Shown here in pieces: positions 35,403-46,380 of a stretch of 49,669 nucleotides of DNA (its first letter is position 1; every line of letters starts with the position of its first letter). The position numbers were made by a program, and so were the translations under genes. This DNA is from Stenocarpella maydis (lineage: Eukaryota; Ascomycota; Sordariomycetes; Diaporthales; Diaporthaceae), in contig NQMI01000128.1 of assembly GCA_002270565.1 (NCBI GenBank), positions 90,656 to 140,324 on the forward strand, in the 5' to 3' direction. The notes under the pieces are model-generated. The model was not told where the DNA came from. It saw only the letters and a list, made by a program, of their open reading frames with translations, and made no database searches.

Positions 35403-37385
35403 CTAGGCATCACGCCGTCCGGTCTGGAGGTCCATCTCCTCGGGGCGAACCTTCTTGGTTTTCTTGAAAAACTTCCACCAGAAGACGTTCAGAACGTAGA
35501 CAGGGATTCCAACTGTCATGCGTTAGCAATTTGATACGAAACCTGGACCACTTCACGGAGACAAGAATGGGAGACATAAAAGATTGGGGGCGCTGGAGGG
35601 AAAAACAAGATGTGTACTTACTGTAGCTCGTCAGGAATTTATCAATCTTGAATGGCATGAAGGCGGAAAAGCCGTTGAAGATGATGACCAGCACGGTGAC
35701 CACGAATGCAATGTACGCACCCCAGGGCAGCAGCGGGTTGCGGTACGGCATTACGCTCCTCGGGATCCCCTGAGCCTTCATGCCCTGCAGCATAAAGTGG
35801 TAGCTGATGAGGATCGAGATCCAGTTCAGCGCACCAAACACGGTGACCAGCGAGACGAAGTAGCCGAAGACGGTACTGGCGTCCTTGGTCACGTTCATGA
35901 AGCCGAGCGCGATGAAGAGCGACGAGACGGCGACCGCGGCGACGGGGACGCCGCGCTTGTTGGTCTTGTGGAAGATGGCAGGCGCCTGGCCGTCCTTTGC
36001 CAGGGCCCAGATGGTCCTAGCGGCGAGGTAGATGTCCGAGTTGGCGGCGGAGACGGTGAAGACGAGCAAGAAGGCGTTGATGACGCTGTCGAGCTTGCCG
36101 ATGCCCGCAATCTTGGCGGCGATGACGAAGGGGGATGCCGCACCGCTCGTGCCCTTGGAGGTGTCGCTGATGAGCCGCTGGTTGTTGTAGGGAACGGCCA
36201 TGCCCAGGCTGATGACGCCGGCGACATAGAAGAAGACGATACGCAGCAGGGTCTGCCTCACAGCGCGGGGGACGTTCTTGCGGGGGTTGGGGGTCTCGCC
36301 GAATGCGACGCCGACCAGCTCGGTGCCGAGGTAAGCGAAGGTGGCCTGCACGATGCAGGCCCAGACACCGAGGAACCGGCCCAGGTCTCCCTCGATGTTG
36401 TTGTACTGCTTGAATGCACCCGGGTCTTGCCAGTAGCGGAAACCCCTTCGGTGGTGGTCTGGGCCACCTCCCAGGGCGATGATGAAGCAGATGAGGATCA
36501 GGGCGCAGATGACGATGGCCTTGAGGAGCGACATCCAGAACTCTGCCTCGCCAAAGAAGCTGACATGAAGCAGCTACGGGAATGGTCAGCTTGGCAACGC
36601 AGCAAGCTGGGATGGGGAGGACAGGATGTGCGTACATTGAGTGCAATGATGGCAACACCAAATACGACGATCCAGATGGAGACGTTTAGATCCGGCCGCC
36701 AGTAGGCGATGAGGATACCGGTCACGGTCAGATTGTTTGGCAAGACGATGACGTATTTAAAGAAGTAGTTCCATCCAGTTGCAAAACTATGAGGGTCTTA
36801 TTGTCAGCAGGTAGGTATGGCCACGAGTGGGAATACTTGGGCATGCGGAATTCTGTTGCGAACAGACATACCCCAGTGCCGGATCAACAAAGCGAGAGGC
36901 GTAGCCCGAGAAACTCTTCTTGTGTGGCAGCCATGCACCCATCTCGCCAAGTGCAACCATGACGATGTAGACGATGAAACCCATAAGGATGTACCCAATC
37001 AACATGGACCCCGGGCCACCGTTCTTGAGGGCAGTTCCGGAGCCGATGATGAGACCTGTACCAATGGCGCCAGCGATGGCCATCTGGCGAGGGCATAATG
37101 TTAGTCCGGGACTCGAGGCTGATGGCCCTGCTAGCCGGCTGCTGTGGTTGCATGTGGGAGGGGCTCAACTTGCCATATCTGCGGGACAAGGTCAGTACAG
37201 GACTCAGCGACTCGCGTTGGCTGCCCGTGGCTCGTTTACATACTCAGCTGTCTTGGTTTCATGCCACGGTGCAGGTCGTCGCCGGGCTCCTCGACCTCGC
37301 CGGCCTCGCCATTGGAGACGACGCGCTCATCCTCGACCGAGGAGGCGCGCTTCTCGTCGCTCTTCACAAAGTCCAGCAACCCCAT
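35403..37385 (-). CDS. Amino acid permease (APC superfamily, fungal YAT family)
   Basis: Six exons: 37385-37244, 37178-37174, 37083-36872, 36786-36636, 36573-35622 and 35512-35403. They sum to 1572 nt, exactly 523 codons plus stop. An acidic N-terminus is followed by the first membrane segment MAIAGAIGTGLIIGSGTAL, then GEMGAWLPHKKSFSGYASRFVDPALGFATGWNYFFKY, VSFFGEAEFWMSLLKA, FAYLGTELVGVAFGETPNPRKNVPRA, and later helices up to IGIPVYVLNVFWWKFFKKTKKV, all hallmarks of plasma-membrane amino acid/proton symporters. Specificity cannot be told. Intron 2 (37173-37084) begins GCAAGT, a GC donor, with a CTAAC branch site, and the exon before it is only 5 nt; this choice gives PRQLNMMAIAG, the expected family sequence. 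The last intron (109 nt) splits a membrane helix. A TATA-like ttataag lies on the minus strand near 37590. Confidence 0.9.
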
Positions 37386-39396
37386 CCTCGCTGACAAGCT
37401 GGTCCTGGCAGTGTGTCTGGGGAGGGCTGGGCCTGGTACGGGCCTGGTCGAATGCTGGCTGTGCCGCGTAAGATCGGAGCTGTCTGGGACTGCCGGGCAG
37501 CAGCGAGGAGCGCAGGCACGATGGACCAGTCTGGAGGCGATGGGACGCCGTTGCGAAGAGAGACGACGTTGGGGCTTGACGCGGCTTATAACGCAAGCAC
37601 CTCACCCCACCCGGCCAGCCCTGGGGGAAAAGAACTTCACACTAGAACCCAGAACCCAGAACCCATCCACGCCCAGAAAGCTACATACAGTACATGGCTT
37701 GCAGGCGGGCCAGCAGTGGTGTGCCCAGGCACATTCCTCAGCGAATTACGAGGGAACTGGCCGCTTCCTTCAGCTTGGCACGCAGGGATGGGCTGCGAGC
37801 TGTGGCGACGTTGACAGGCAAAGAAAGCCCCCGGGTCCGCCCAACAGAGGAGAGAGGCCCGGGAGGCTGGCGCGCTCCGCCGTCCGCATGTCTCAACGCG
37901 CAATCAAATGTGCTAATAGGCTTTCCGGCAGGGGCAGGTCCTTCCAGTGAGGAGCTGAGTAGCGTCGCACCGCCAAGAGATAAAGCGGCGGCGCTGATGT
38001 CCCAGTTGGTCACGCCCAGCACTGCCCCTCTGCCCTAGTTGATGCGCCCGAGGTCAGCTTATCGTGGCCTTCTCCACCTGCGAGCCCAGCAGAGGCGGGC
38101 ACGAGTCGCCAGTCCTGGATCTGGGGAAGAAAACTGTCTGCAGATTGGATCTGCTGTTAGATAGTGTAGGGCCCATCCTCCTGGGGGTGGGGCACGGGAT
38201 AGATAGAATAGGTACTGAGACCTGCGAGGAAATGGTATTAGTCCGTCGTAAAGAGGAAGAAGCGGGAGGTAAAAAAAAAAAAAATAAAAAAAAAAAATTT
38301 TCAAAAAAATCTGGACGATAACAAACAAGCACATGGGACGAGAGAAGCTTGAGGCCGGAGCCCAGCAGTCCAGGCCTCGTTCCTGAGCATGGCGCAGCCA
38401 CCCCGAGGATAAGAAGCAGCTTGTGTCTTGGTGTGTTTCTTAGCCCTTCGTTCTGGCTCCGTGCAGGTCGAGTGGTTTTGATTTATGACGGGGGCCCCGA
38501 AGGCGCCTCCGCGGTAGCGTACTAAAGTACTTACTTGTGTATGCCAAGAACCCCATGCTAGTGTGCGTTGGCCCCCATCCAGGCTGGCAGGCTGATTAGT
38601 GTACCCTGGAGTTACCTTATAGCATGCCATCAGAAGGTTTCCAGAAGCCTGCTATCGCTTGGCTGTGCCATAGGCACTCTTTCTATGGTCGCTCATCGGA
38701 TCCCTTGCCGACCACTGTCATGTTGAGGTGACATCCAACTCAGAAGTGCACTGCAGCCGGCGGGGACCCCGACTCGGTTGCATTTTTCCTGGGGAACCAC
38801 CTCCCCAGAACCACATGGCTGGCATTCCAACCATGACACCACCAGCTCCGTGTGGCACGGCCAACTGCGGCACCAGCCGACAAACTCCTCGCTGACTGAG
38901 GCTGATTTTCATCCCTTGCTACTTCCAGTTTCCTTTGCTCGGGCACTTGGACGGCTGTCGCGAGCTTACGCATGGGCCACGATTTTCAGACAAGCACGAC
39001 AAGCACGACAAGCAGGTAGGTAGGTATATCGACCCTTCATTGTAGCCACCGGCATCAACACAATCGTCGTTACAACAAAACCGTCATCAAAACATTGAAT
39101 ATTTGCTCTTACATCTCCGGCCTTCAGCGGTGACAACCTTGGAACTCTGGTTGTGACTTTGCACAGGGTCACAGACACTTGGGACCTCGGGCCGGCTCGC
39201 CTGACTGCATACAACGAATGGGGCCTGTCAAGATTCACGTAAATCATGATGATGGGTGGTCATTGCTTGCGGTCCTACCAACTCCGGCCCCGGGAAAGAG
39301 AAATGCGCGTGCGAAACAGGTCTCAGGTGGCGTGAACCCAGAACGACGCCCACGTGGGGCAACATCTAGTAAACGTCCAACCACGAGACTCTGCTC
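37386..39396. other. Intergenic region, promoter of the permease
   Basis: No supported gene. A/T homopolymer tracts occur at 38271-38310 (two A-runs, then T and A). The frames on both strands in 37400-38050 are GC-driven shadows of no recognisable protein. Confidence 0.5.
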
Positions 39397-41183
39397 CTAT
39401 ATCGCTCGAGACCTGATCCAGACACGTGTTGAAGATGCAGGCCTTTTTGTACCAGCACCATTGCTCTGCTCGGGCAGCTTCCAGGGCCCGCCGCCAACCG
39501 GTTCAATGTCATATATGGAGAGAATAGCCGCGGTGAAGACCAATATTTCCTTGACGGCGAATTGACGGCCTTTGCACATGCTTACTCCGCCACCTTTGGA
39601 GTGTGTTAGTAAGGGCCGCATGGAAAACAACGGGAACTAGCGTTGGAATACTCACCGTACGGCCTCACAACACCCATGTCGGCGCCAATGGCTCGCTTCT
39701 CCCCCTTCTCGTTCAAAGTGTCCCACTTGATATGCCTCTCAATATACCATTCCTTCGGCTCCTTGAAGACTTCGGGGTTCATGTGGTTCAGCCCATGAGC
39801 TCCGTGTGCGTACGTCCCTTTTGGGAGCAAGAACTTGTCCGAGGTCCCATCCTTGTCGCTGACAATGGCATCCTCCCGCACCACCTTGAAGCTCCACGCG
39901 CCGACGTCCACCCGTAGGGTCTCGATGTATGCGGCCTTGAGGACAGGGCACTTGTTGGCCAGACCCTCCACGTCAATGCTCTCGATCCTCAGGGCTGCCT
40001 TGAACGCAGAGCCGAACCCATGCGCTGGCTTCTCAATGACCACGAACGGTGCGACCTCATCCCTGATCCGTGCAAGAAGCACAGCGTCAGAGTTGATCCG
40101 CCAGAGCATCCAGAAGACGAGGGGGTTGGAGTTCGCGTTCATGGCCCACGCTAGGCCGAACTCGCATGAGGCTCTCTGCTCGATGGTCATGTTGTATTTG
40201 CGATAGATCTTGTCCACGCGGCTCTGAATCAGCGGGCTGACGTTGTCGATATCAGCCCACTCGGGGCTGGGCTTCCTCCCCTCGCGGTCCGACTCGAGCG
40301 CGGTCTCGAAGGCGCGCAGACACGCCATGGCTTCAGATCGCGCGCGGCGAGCAGCAATGGCCTTGCCGATGGGCAGCCAGGCCGGCAGGTCTGCTGCGAG
40401 GGCCATGAAGCCCTCGTCAAACCTCCACACGTGTTGCCAGAACCGTGGGTAGTTCTCGACAAAGTCGCTGCCGAAGAGCGACACGTTGGCTGTCATGGCG
40501 ATGAAGTTGCGCACGAGATCGTGCAGGTCTGCCTCAACAACCTGCTGCCCCGTCTTGTCCCGGATCGTCTCGGCGTCCGCAGATTTCTCCCATTCTGTCT
40601 GGTCAATCTCACTCTCATTAAACGTGACAAAATCGGCAATGTTGTGCCGCAGCCGCTGGACAGTCCTGTCCACCATCTGCCCGAGGCTTGGTTCGGAGTT
40701 CAGCGCTTTGTAGAGCACAACCAGCTCATCAATCATCTTGTCGTAGGTCTCCATGCTAGCCTTGCCTCTGGGCCAGCCGAAGTTAGTCTTCATCAGATGC
40801 TTGGACACCGCATAGCCGTCGGCAATATTCGCCGGATGGTTGACCAGGGACGCCGCGAGGCCAGGCTTGAAGATGACTGTGTGCACGCCGCCCAGGAAAT
40901 GGAGCGAAAAAACGCCGCATGGGTATTGTTTCATAAGGCCTGCAAGGAAGCCCTCCGAGTTGAAGGCCATCTGAGGGATGTGACCCAGGTAGGGGACCCA
41001 ATAGGGTACTGCGGGGGCTATTTTGGCCTCCCCATGATGAGAGGCAGGGCTGGGTTGGCCATTATTGCCACTGATTATCCGTGTGGAAACGCAGACAACT
41101 GCAAAGGTTATGGCCAAGATAACCAGGTGCTGCTGTTCGATGCGCGACAACAAGGCCTGGACAAGGGCTGAGAGACCAGCCAT
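39397..41183 (-). CDS. Cytochrome P450, CYP7/CYP8-like type
   Basis: Exons 41183-39656 and 39593-39397 (62-nt intron, GTGAGT donor) give 574 aa. A membrane anchor lies at about residues 19-38, then a Pro-rich hinge (APAVPYWVPYLGHIP). The I-helix reads LAWAMNANSNPLVFW (about 344-358), lacking the usual acidic-Thr pair, as in the CYP7/CYP8 group. ETLR (421-424) is the ExxR motif of the K-helix. The heme loop PYGGGVSMCKGRQFA has its Cys at about 516 and is created by splicing, so the intron is certain. Fungal members of this group are mostly orphan enzymes that may act on sterols, fatty-acid oxides or xenobiotics. Its reductase partner is not in the window. Confidence 0.9.
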
Positions 41184-42607
41184 TATCGATCGACCTCTGC
41201 GATAGATGCGAGAGCAACGCTGCCGACTCAGTCACGAGGAACGAGGGGCCGTTGGGCCACGCAGCAAACGATACGGTCGTGTTCAGAAACGAGTGGCTTC
41301 GAATGCATAGCCTGATGAAAGTGCTTTTGCTTCTACTGCGTTGGGGATAGCTGTCTCAAAACATGCCTCGCTCAGCTCAAAGACGTGGCGATCGAGTGAG
41401 CTGGCGTTGGTTGGAAACGGGACCAACGGATCATTGACGGACCGTGCACCAAGGTCTGGAAGGATCACATTGCGACCAGTGGTGGGATCAACTAGTTTCA
41501 TCCCTCACCCGACGACAGTCTTCCTTTGCTCTGATTTCACAGTACGGGCCACTTGTAAAAATGTCGTGAGATAGCCTTGCGGATGTGTTTGGAATGTCAG
41601 TCGTGCAGTCTGCAGAAAAAACCGCCCCCACGGCGCTGATAAAACTCCACCCTAACCCTGTACACCAACACGCGGTGGTCCATGACCTGCTCTGGGGTGG
41701 CTAAATGCTTTTCCCTGGGACTACATCTTTTGGCTGCAACGTCTCAGAATATGACTATCTACTACGAAGGCTCGAGTGTTGAGCTTGCCGAAGTGTCCAT
41801 TTCACCGTGTCTTCATCAAGCCTCATGTGCTGCTCGCCAGCATAGTACTAGTTAGTTACTCACTATCTTGCCCTCGAGACCAGAACTGGGAAATCTCATA
41901 CCATGCTCGGAAATGGCATTGGGCCGGTTTAATACTGTGCCCTCTTTCAACACGAATCGATTCTGCTACCCATTGCACACAAGATGATGCGGCATCTGAG
42001 TGAGGTGGCATCCCGGCCCAGGAGGAACTTTGGTCACTAGCACTTGAGTGTACACGGAGACGCTGAGAATCAAGGCAACATGTATGATACTCATGATCTG
42101 CCGGGAATTTGACGCACTGGAAACAGTCTTACGGGCTGAGTCTATCTGCCTGTTGTCGGTCGCGAACATCTGCCACGAACCTATCCCAGCGTGTAGTTAC
42201 CCCGCGTGGTGCTATTGTCTATTACAAAGCAAGGTATCAATCCGACCGAGATCCCGTGTCTATTCTTCGCTATGATGCCGGAAGATCGGATGTTGTCTTA
42301 TCAGTCGTCAGCTGCTGGTAATCCGTACAGATGCCCAGGTGTGTTCCGAAGCCTTATTCGCTCGCGTGAGCTGGAGTTCAAATGATGTGACTGCCCGCGT
42401 GGGACGACATCCGGCCGATCATCGGATTTTGGTGTAAGGCGTGATCCTCAAGCAGCTGGCGCGATCCGCTTCCCCACCATGGAAACAACTATCTATGCGT
42501 GCTATATAACTGAACCATAACATTGAACCTGGCAAGAGCGGCAGGTCAATTTGTACCAGACCATTAGCGTGAGATTTGGCAGGGTCCTCTAATAAGATCA
42601 ACGCAAA
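41184..42607. promoter_or_regulatory. Divergent promoter region between P450 and SsuD-like genes
   Basis: The P450 (minus) and the flavin monooxygenase (plus) are transcribed away from each other, so both promoters lie here. A 72-codon minus-strand frame at 41283-41501 (MKLVDPTTGRNVIL...) has no recognised domain and is not called. No clear shared motif was identified by eye. Confidence 0.45.
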
Positions 42608-43922
42608 ATGTCTTTTGCCGAATTCATCTCCGTAACCTTTCCCAACGCCTCTACAGAGCTTCAGCCTATCCCGGGGGCCAAGGCGGACCCGGACTTCATC
42701 GAGCGCTATTCTCGGGGACTCGACGACTATGACTTCAACTACACCCTCATTCCTTGTGAGTAAATCCCTGGCCGTGTGTAAATATGCCTTTGTTTATCGT
42801 CGGGAGATGTTGCCGGAGTTTTGTTAGGACGCGCGCGGCGTCACGAGGCGAAACTGTCTGTATTTCTTACTACGGGCTGTATATGGCGTCTTCAAAGATG
42901 AAATCTGTGAATATTCTTGATGGAATGATCTGACTAAGAACAACTGGCTAGATGGATCTGGTGGTTTCGACCCCTTTACAATAGGGGCTACTATCCTGGC
43001 CAAGACTAAGAAGCTCAACATCATTATTGCTCTGAGGCCGAACACTATGTTTCCTACCGTTGCCGCCAAGATGCTTGCCACTCTCAACCATCTCGGAAGG
43101 GGTCGGGTAGTCGTGCACTTTATCGCCGGCGGGAGTGATGCTGAGCAGGCAAGGGAGGGTGACTTTCTCGACAAGGACTCGAGATATGCCAGACTCGAGG
43201 AGTACATCCGCATTCTCCGCCGCGCATGGGAGTCCCCCGAGCCCTTCGACTGGGACGGCCAGTTTTACAAGTTCAAGGACTTCTCCAACGCAGTTCAACC
43301 CGTCGGTGGACCGCGGGCAATCAAGGTCTCCGTTGGCGGCTCCTCATCCCAGGCCTACCAGGTCGGCGGCTCTCTGGCTGACATCTTCGGCCTGTGGGGA
43401 GAGCCCCTGAAGGAGACCAAGGAGCAGATCGACAAGATCTACGCCGAGGCCGACAAGGCCGGCCGGGCCAAGGACGACAGGCCCAGGATTTGGGTGACGT
43501 TCAGGCCCATCATCGCCGAGTCGGAGGACCTCGCATGGGCCAAGGCCTACAGGACCCTCGACGCGCTGAAGGCCAACGGCGGCGCCGCGTGGGCGGGCCA
43601 GGGCAAGGCGCCACCGGCTACCGGCACTCCACAGAACGTGGGCTCTCAACGCCTGCTGGAGATTGCGAAGCGTGGCGAGGTTCAAGACAGGTGCCTGTGG
43701 TACCCTACCGTCTCGGCGACGAATGCGCGCGGCGCATCCACGGCTCTCGTAGGATCGTATGACACGGTCGCAGAGTCTATTCTGGATTACGTTGATCTCG
43801 GCGCAGATCTCATCTCTATCCGTGGGTACGACAATCTCAACGACAGCATTGACTATGGACGTTACATCCTGCCGAGGGTTCGGGCAGGTCTGGCCAAGAG
43901 GGCAGCAAGCAACGGTCAATAG
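42608..43922 (+). CDS. LLM-class flavin-dependent monooxygenase, alkanesulfonate monooxygenase (SsuD)-like
   Basis: Exons 42608-42755 and 42952-43922 give 372 aa, close to the usual length of SsuD-type enzymes; the intron is 196 nt, long for this window. The barrel start (MSFAEFISVTFPNASTELQ), YGSGGFDPFTIGATILAKTKKLNIIIALRPNTMFPTVAAKMLATLNHLGRGRVVVHFIAGG, RLEEYIRILRRAW, WDGQFYKFKDF, the NAVQPVGGPRAIKVSVGGSS segment, and the C-terminal LVGSYDTVAESILDYVDLGADLISIRGY all fit FMNH2-dependent alkanesulfonate monooxygenases. The bacterial enzyme releases sulfite from alkanesulfonates; in a fungus a role in sulfonate sulfur use is an inference, and other two-component LLM substrates are possible. The flavin reductase partner is not seen nearby. 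It sits directly beside the retroelement block. Confidence 0.88.
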
Positions 43923-44760
43923 GTGTATAGGATAATATGCAACTAGGTTCTGGGCTATCTCAGGTGGAGATCTATATGTGTACCACACATTTGTTATCCA
44001 TATTCACATAAGCCGCTTGCTCCTTAGAATCAGGGTTGCATATTAGTTTAGTTAATGTAGTTACAACTAAGTTAGTCTTTAGTTCTAGTTTTCAATATTA
44101 ACTAACTAATAAAACAAATAACTAAGTTAACTTAGTTTTACTTAAATTAAATAGGAAAAATCTAGGTATTATTAATATTAAGAATTTATCAAATATTAAA
44201 GAAGTCAATACATTAATAAAAGATTTATTAAAAATATATTTTAACTCTATAGGTGTCTTATAACGTGGTTCTAATAAGTGGACCGTATTAGTAAGTGGAT
44301 TAGTAGGTACCTTTTTGCTAGGAATACTAGTAAAAGGGTACATTAGGGAATATTAAAGGCTGCACGCTTATTCCTTAGCCAAATTAAATATATATATAAC
44401 GTGGTTTACCAATAAGTAGACCATATCAGTAAGTAAATCAATTTTGCAATATTTACCAACTTCTATTAACTCTAGTACCTACCTAGAGCTAAATAACTAA
44501 TAAAAGTTAGCACTAATTAGTACTAACTATACTTAATTACTTATTTCTAATTACTTTCACTAATTTAGAAGTATTAATAAAGCTATATTACTAGTCTAAA
44601 TAAGCTAACTTTTAAAAGGAAAATTATACTTTATATTAATTAGTACTAACTTTACTCTTAAAATCTTAATCTATTGCAAACTACTAATATATATATATTT
44701 ATACTAATTAATATTTATTATGCTAAATTTACTATAATATAGTTAAAATCTAATCCATAA
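43923..44760. other. AT-rich flank of the retroelement with imperfect direct repeats
   Basis: After about 44030 the DNA becomes very AT-rich. Two similar segments of about 50 bp (44262-44312 and 44398-44450) each begin with a taacgtggtt word followed by a taagtggaccgt/taagtagaccat word. They look like subterminal repeats of a decayed DNA transposon, but no matching transposase is readable. Confidence 0.5.
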
Positions 44761-45206
44761 TGTAATAATCAAAGAGATTTCCGAGTACGTTAATCCTGAA
44801 AGATCAAGGGTTTATATTTAGAATACATTATTAGGCGGTTGTTAAGCAATATTATTAACTTAACAATAATCACTAGCTATAAGGCTATTTAACGTTGGGA
44901 TTGAATACTTAGATTAACAACTAAAGAGTCTATTCTACAAAAGCTACCTAATATAGTAATAACCATATCCTTATATATTCTAACCCTTTATTTATCATTA
45001 ATAGTATCAATAGTGATCCTATCAATTAAGTATTGCTTAATGGAATTAATAATGATCTTATTAATCATAATGGGTCCCTAACCCTAACCCTAATAAGGTG
45101 GCATCACTAATTAAATCAAGCGGGGCGCTCCTTTTGGGGGCCACTTCCCGACCTATAGGGTTGTCTTCTACAGTAGTCAGCCGCTAATATATATTGGTCC
45201 ATAACA
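44761..45206 (-). repeat. 3' LTR of the minus-strand Ty3/gypsy element
   Basis: A 446-bp segment with TGT...ACA ends, a sister copy at 28477-28913. Read on the minus strand it has a TATA-like box (44969-44980) about two-thirds of the way along, as expected for a U3-R-U5 order. A purine-rich tract lies immediately upstream on that strand (45207-45227), as expected for the priming site of plus-strand DNA. It also contains two CCCTAA units at about 45089-45100. Confidence 0.78.
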
Positions 45207-45289
45207 CTATCTCCCTTCTTACTTCTTTTATCCTTAAAAGTATTCTGTAAGTTGTTTTTATTCATCCACATTCTTATTTACTCCTTCCT

Positions 45290-46380
45290 AATTCATTATA
45301 TTGGGTAGGGTTACTAAGTCTCATCCCGCAAAGTTCTTTTCCGTTGCTAAGCATAAGGCCACACTTCTTTTCACTATTGCCTTAAAGGGTAGCATTATTC
45401 TCATACCTTATTCTTATTGCAAGGAATACAACCTAGCTAAGGACTACAAGGTTATAGATTTAGAATCTATTCACTATTAGACCTATATCTGCCTTAATCT
45501 ATCTAACTATAATATCTAAAGTCTCACTCCTAATCAGTTAAATAAGGTCACCTTAATATACTATTAACTGGAGGAAGAGCTAGAGGCTATAAAGGAAGAG
45601 GCTTAACAGCTAAACGCAAGAATTTTACGCCTTTACAAGCAGAAGCAGTTATAGTATAAAAAAATAATGCATACAGTGAAAACGGGCCCAGAGGGGAGAG
45701 CGAGAGGACAAAACCTCCACACACACAAAAAGGCACACGTTCTGCCAGAGCCCTGATCAAGCAACCACCCCGAGAGGAGCGTGGAAGGCAAGAAGAGGAG
45801 CCCCTGACGCGATAGGAGAGTTATGAGGGGAATAGAGGGTGTCAAAAAGGAGAGGCAGAAAAAGAGGGCACAAGAAATAGTTTCACAGTACACACGTATA
45901 TATCTGACAGATACAAATTCACAGGGTATAAAAAGATTGATTTTTCTAGGACTAGAAATTTCTCAAAAGCAACGCAGGAAGGCCCCTTCTTATAGCCTTG
46001 GAGGGAGGGGGGGGGATGCCAAGGCTGGTTTTCCTCCGGATTCCGAAACATGCCGGTTCCCCTAGACCCCGGAACAACAGTTTATTGGGGCATCAATAAT
46101 GTAGAGGAGTTAGAGTAGGTGGAGAAGGAGGAGACTGAAGTAGAGCGGAGGCAGATTGCTATATAGTCCGCTAAGGTTATCCGCTAAGGTTCTACCAAAG
46201 AGGCTGGTAGGATAGTGGCGCAGGAGGCATAATTACATTCTAAGGGTAAAGTAGGAGTTTTTAACTAGAGTTCCCTAATGGGTAATAGTACTAATTAGTT
46301 TGAATTTATAGGTACTAGTAGTAAGGGTGGTAAAGGAAATGCGCCTATAGGTGGCTTGTCTTAGTGCCTAATTTTATTAC
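45290..46380 (+). pseudogene. Antisense Cys-cluster/coiled-coil ORF inside the gypsy element
   Basis: On the plus strand, opposite to pol, a decayed frame reads a Cys-cluster region (YSYCKEYNLAKDYKVIDLE..., near 45410-45500, several Cys apparently turned to Tyr by RIP), then SLTPNQLNKVT, a coiled-coil (LEEELEAIKEEA, LNARILRLYKQKQL, near 45570-45655) and MHTVKTG. After a 400-bp insertion (45688-46087) the frame resumes as INNVEELE and VEKEETEVERRQIA. I recall many fungal predicted proteins with this Cys-cluster plus coiled-coil pattern, associated with repeats. It lies between the chromodomain end of pol and the 3' LTR. Function is unknown; a structural (Gag-like) or DNA-binding role are both guesses. 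No intact copy is present here. Confidence 0.6.
45688..46087. mobile_element. 400-bp insertion flanked by GGGC, not RIP-mutated
   Basis: Composition changes abruptly to a balanced one inside the AT-rich relic. GGGC occurs at both edges (45684-45687 and 46088-46091), and taking out one copy plus the insert joins ...GTG AAA ACG GGC ATC AAT... in frame, so this is a true insertion with a 4-bp target duplication. Ends are not inverted repeats. Read on the minus strand there is a TATA-like word near 45993-46000. It could be a short non-autonomous element or a solo LTR of another family. It holds a G-run at about 46006-46015. Confidence 0.65.

Noticed and set aside
35584..36705. 373-codon plus-strand frame opposite the permease
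   Set aside because: It is an antisense shadow: low-complexity Asp/Glu/Gly-rich reading that exactly covers permease exon 5.
40431..41171. 246-codon plus-strand frame opposite the P450
   Set aside because: Antisense shadow of a strongly supported gene, with no recognisable domain.
41283..41501. 72-codon minus-strand frame upstream of the P450
   Set aside because: No recognised family; it sits in a divergent promoter region and could be chance.
45089..45107. CCCTAA units as a sign of a chromosome end
   Set aside because: Only two to three units, inside an LTR copy and followed by several kb of retroelement, so not a telomere.
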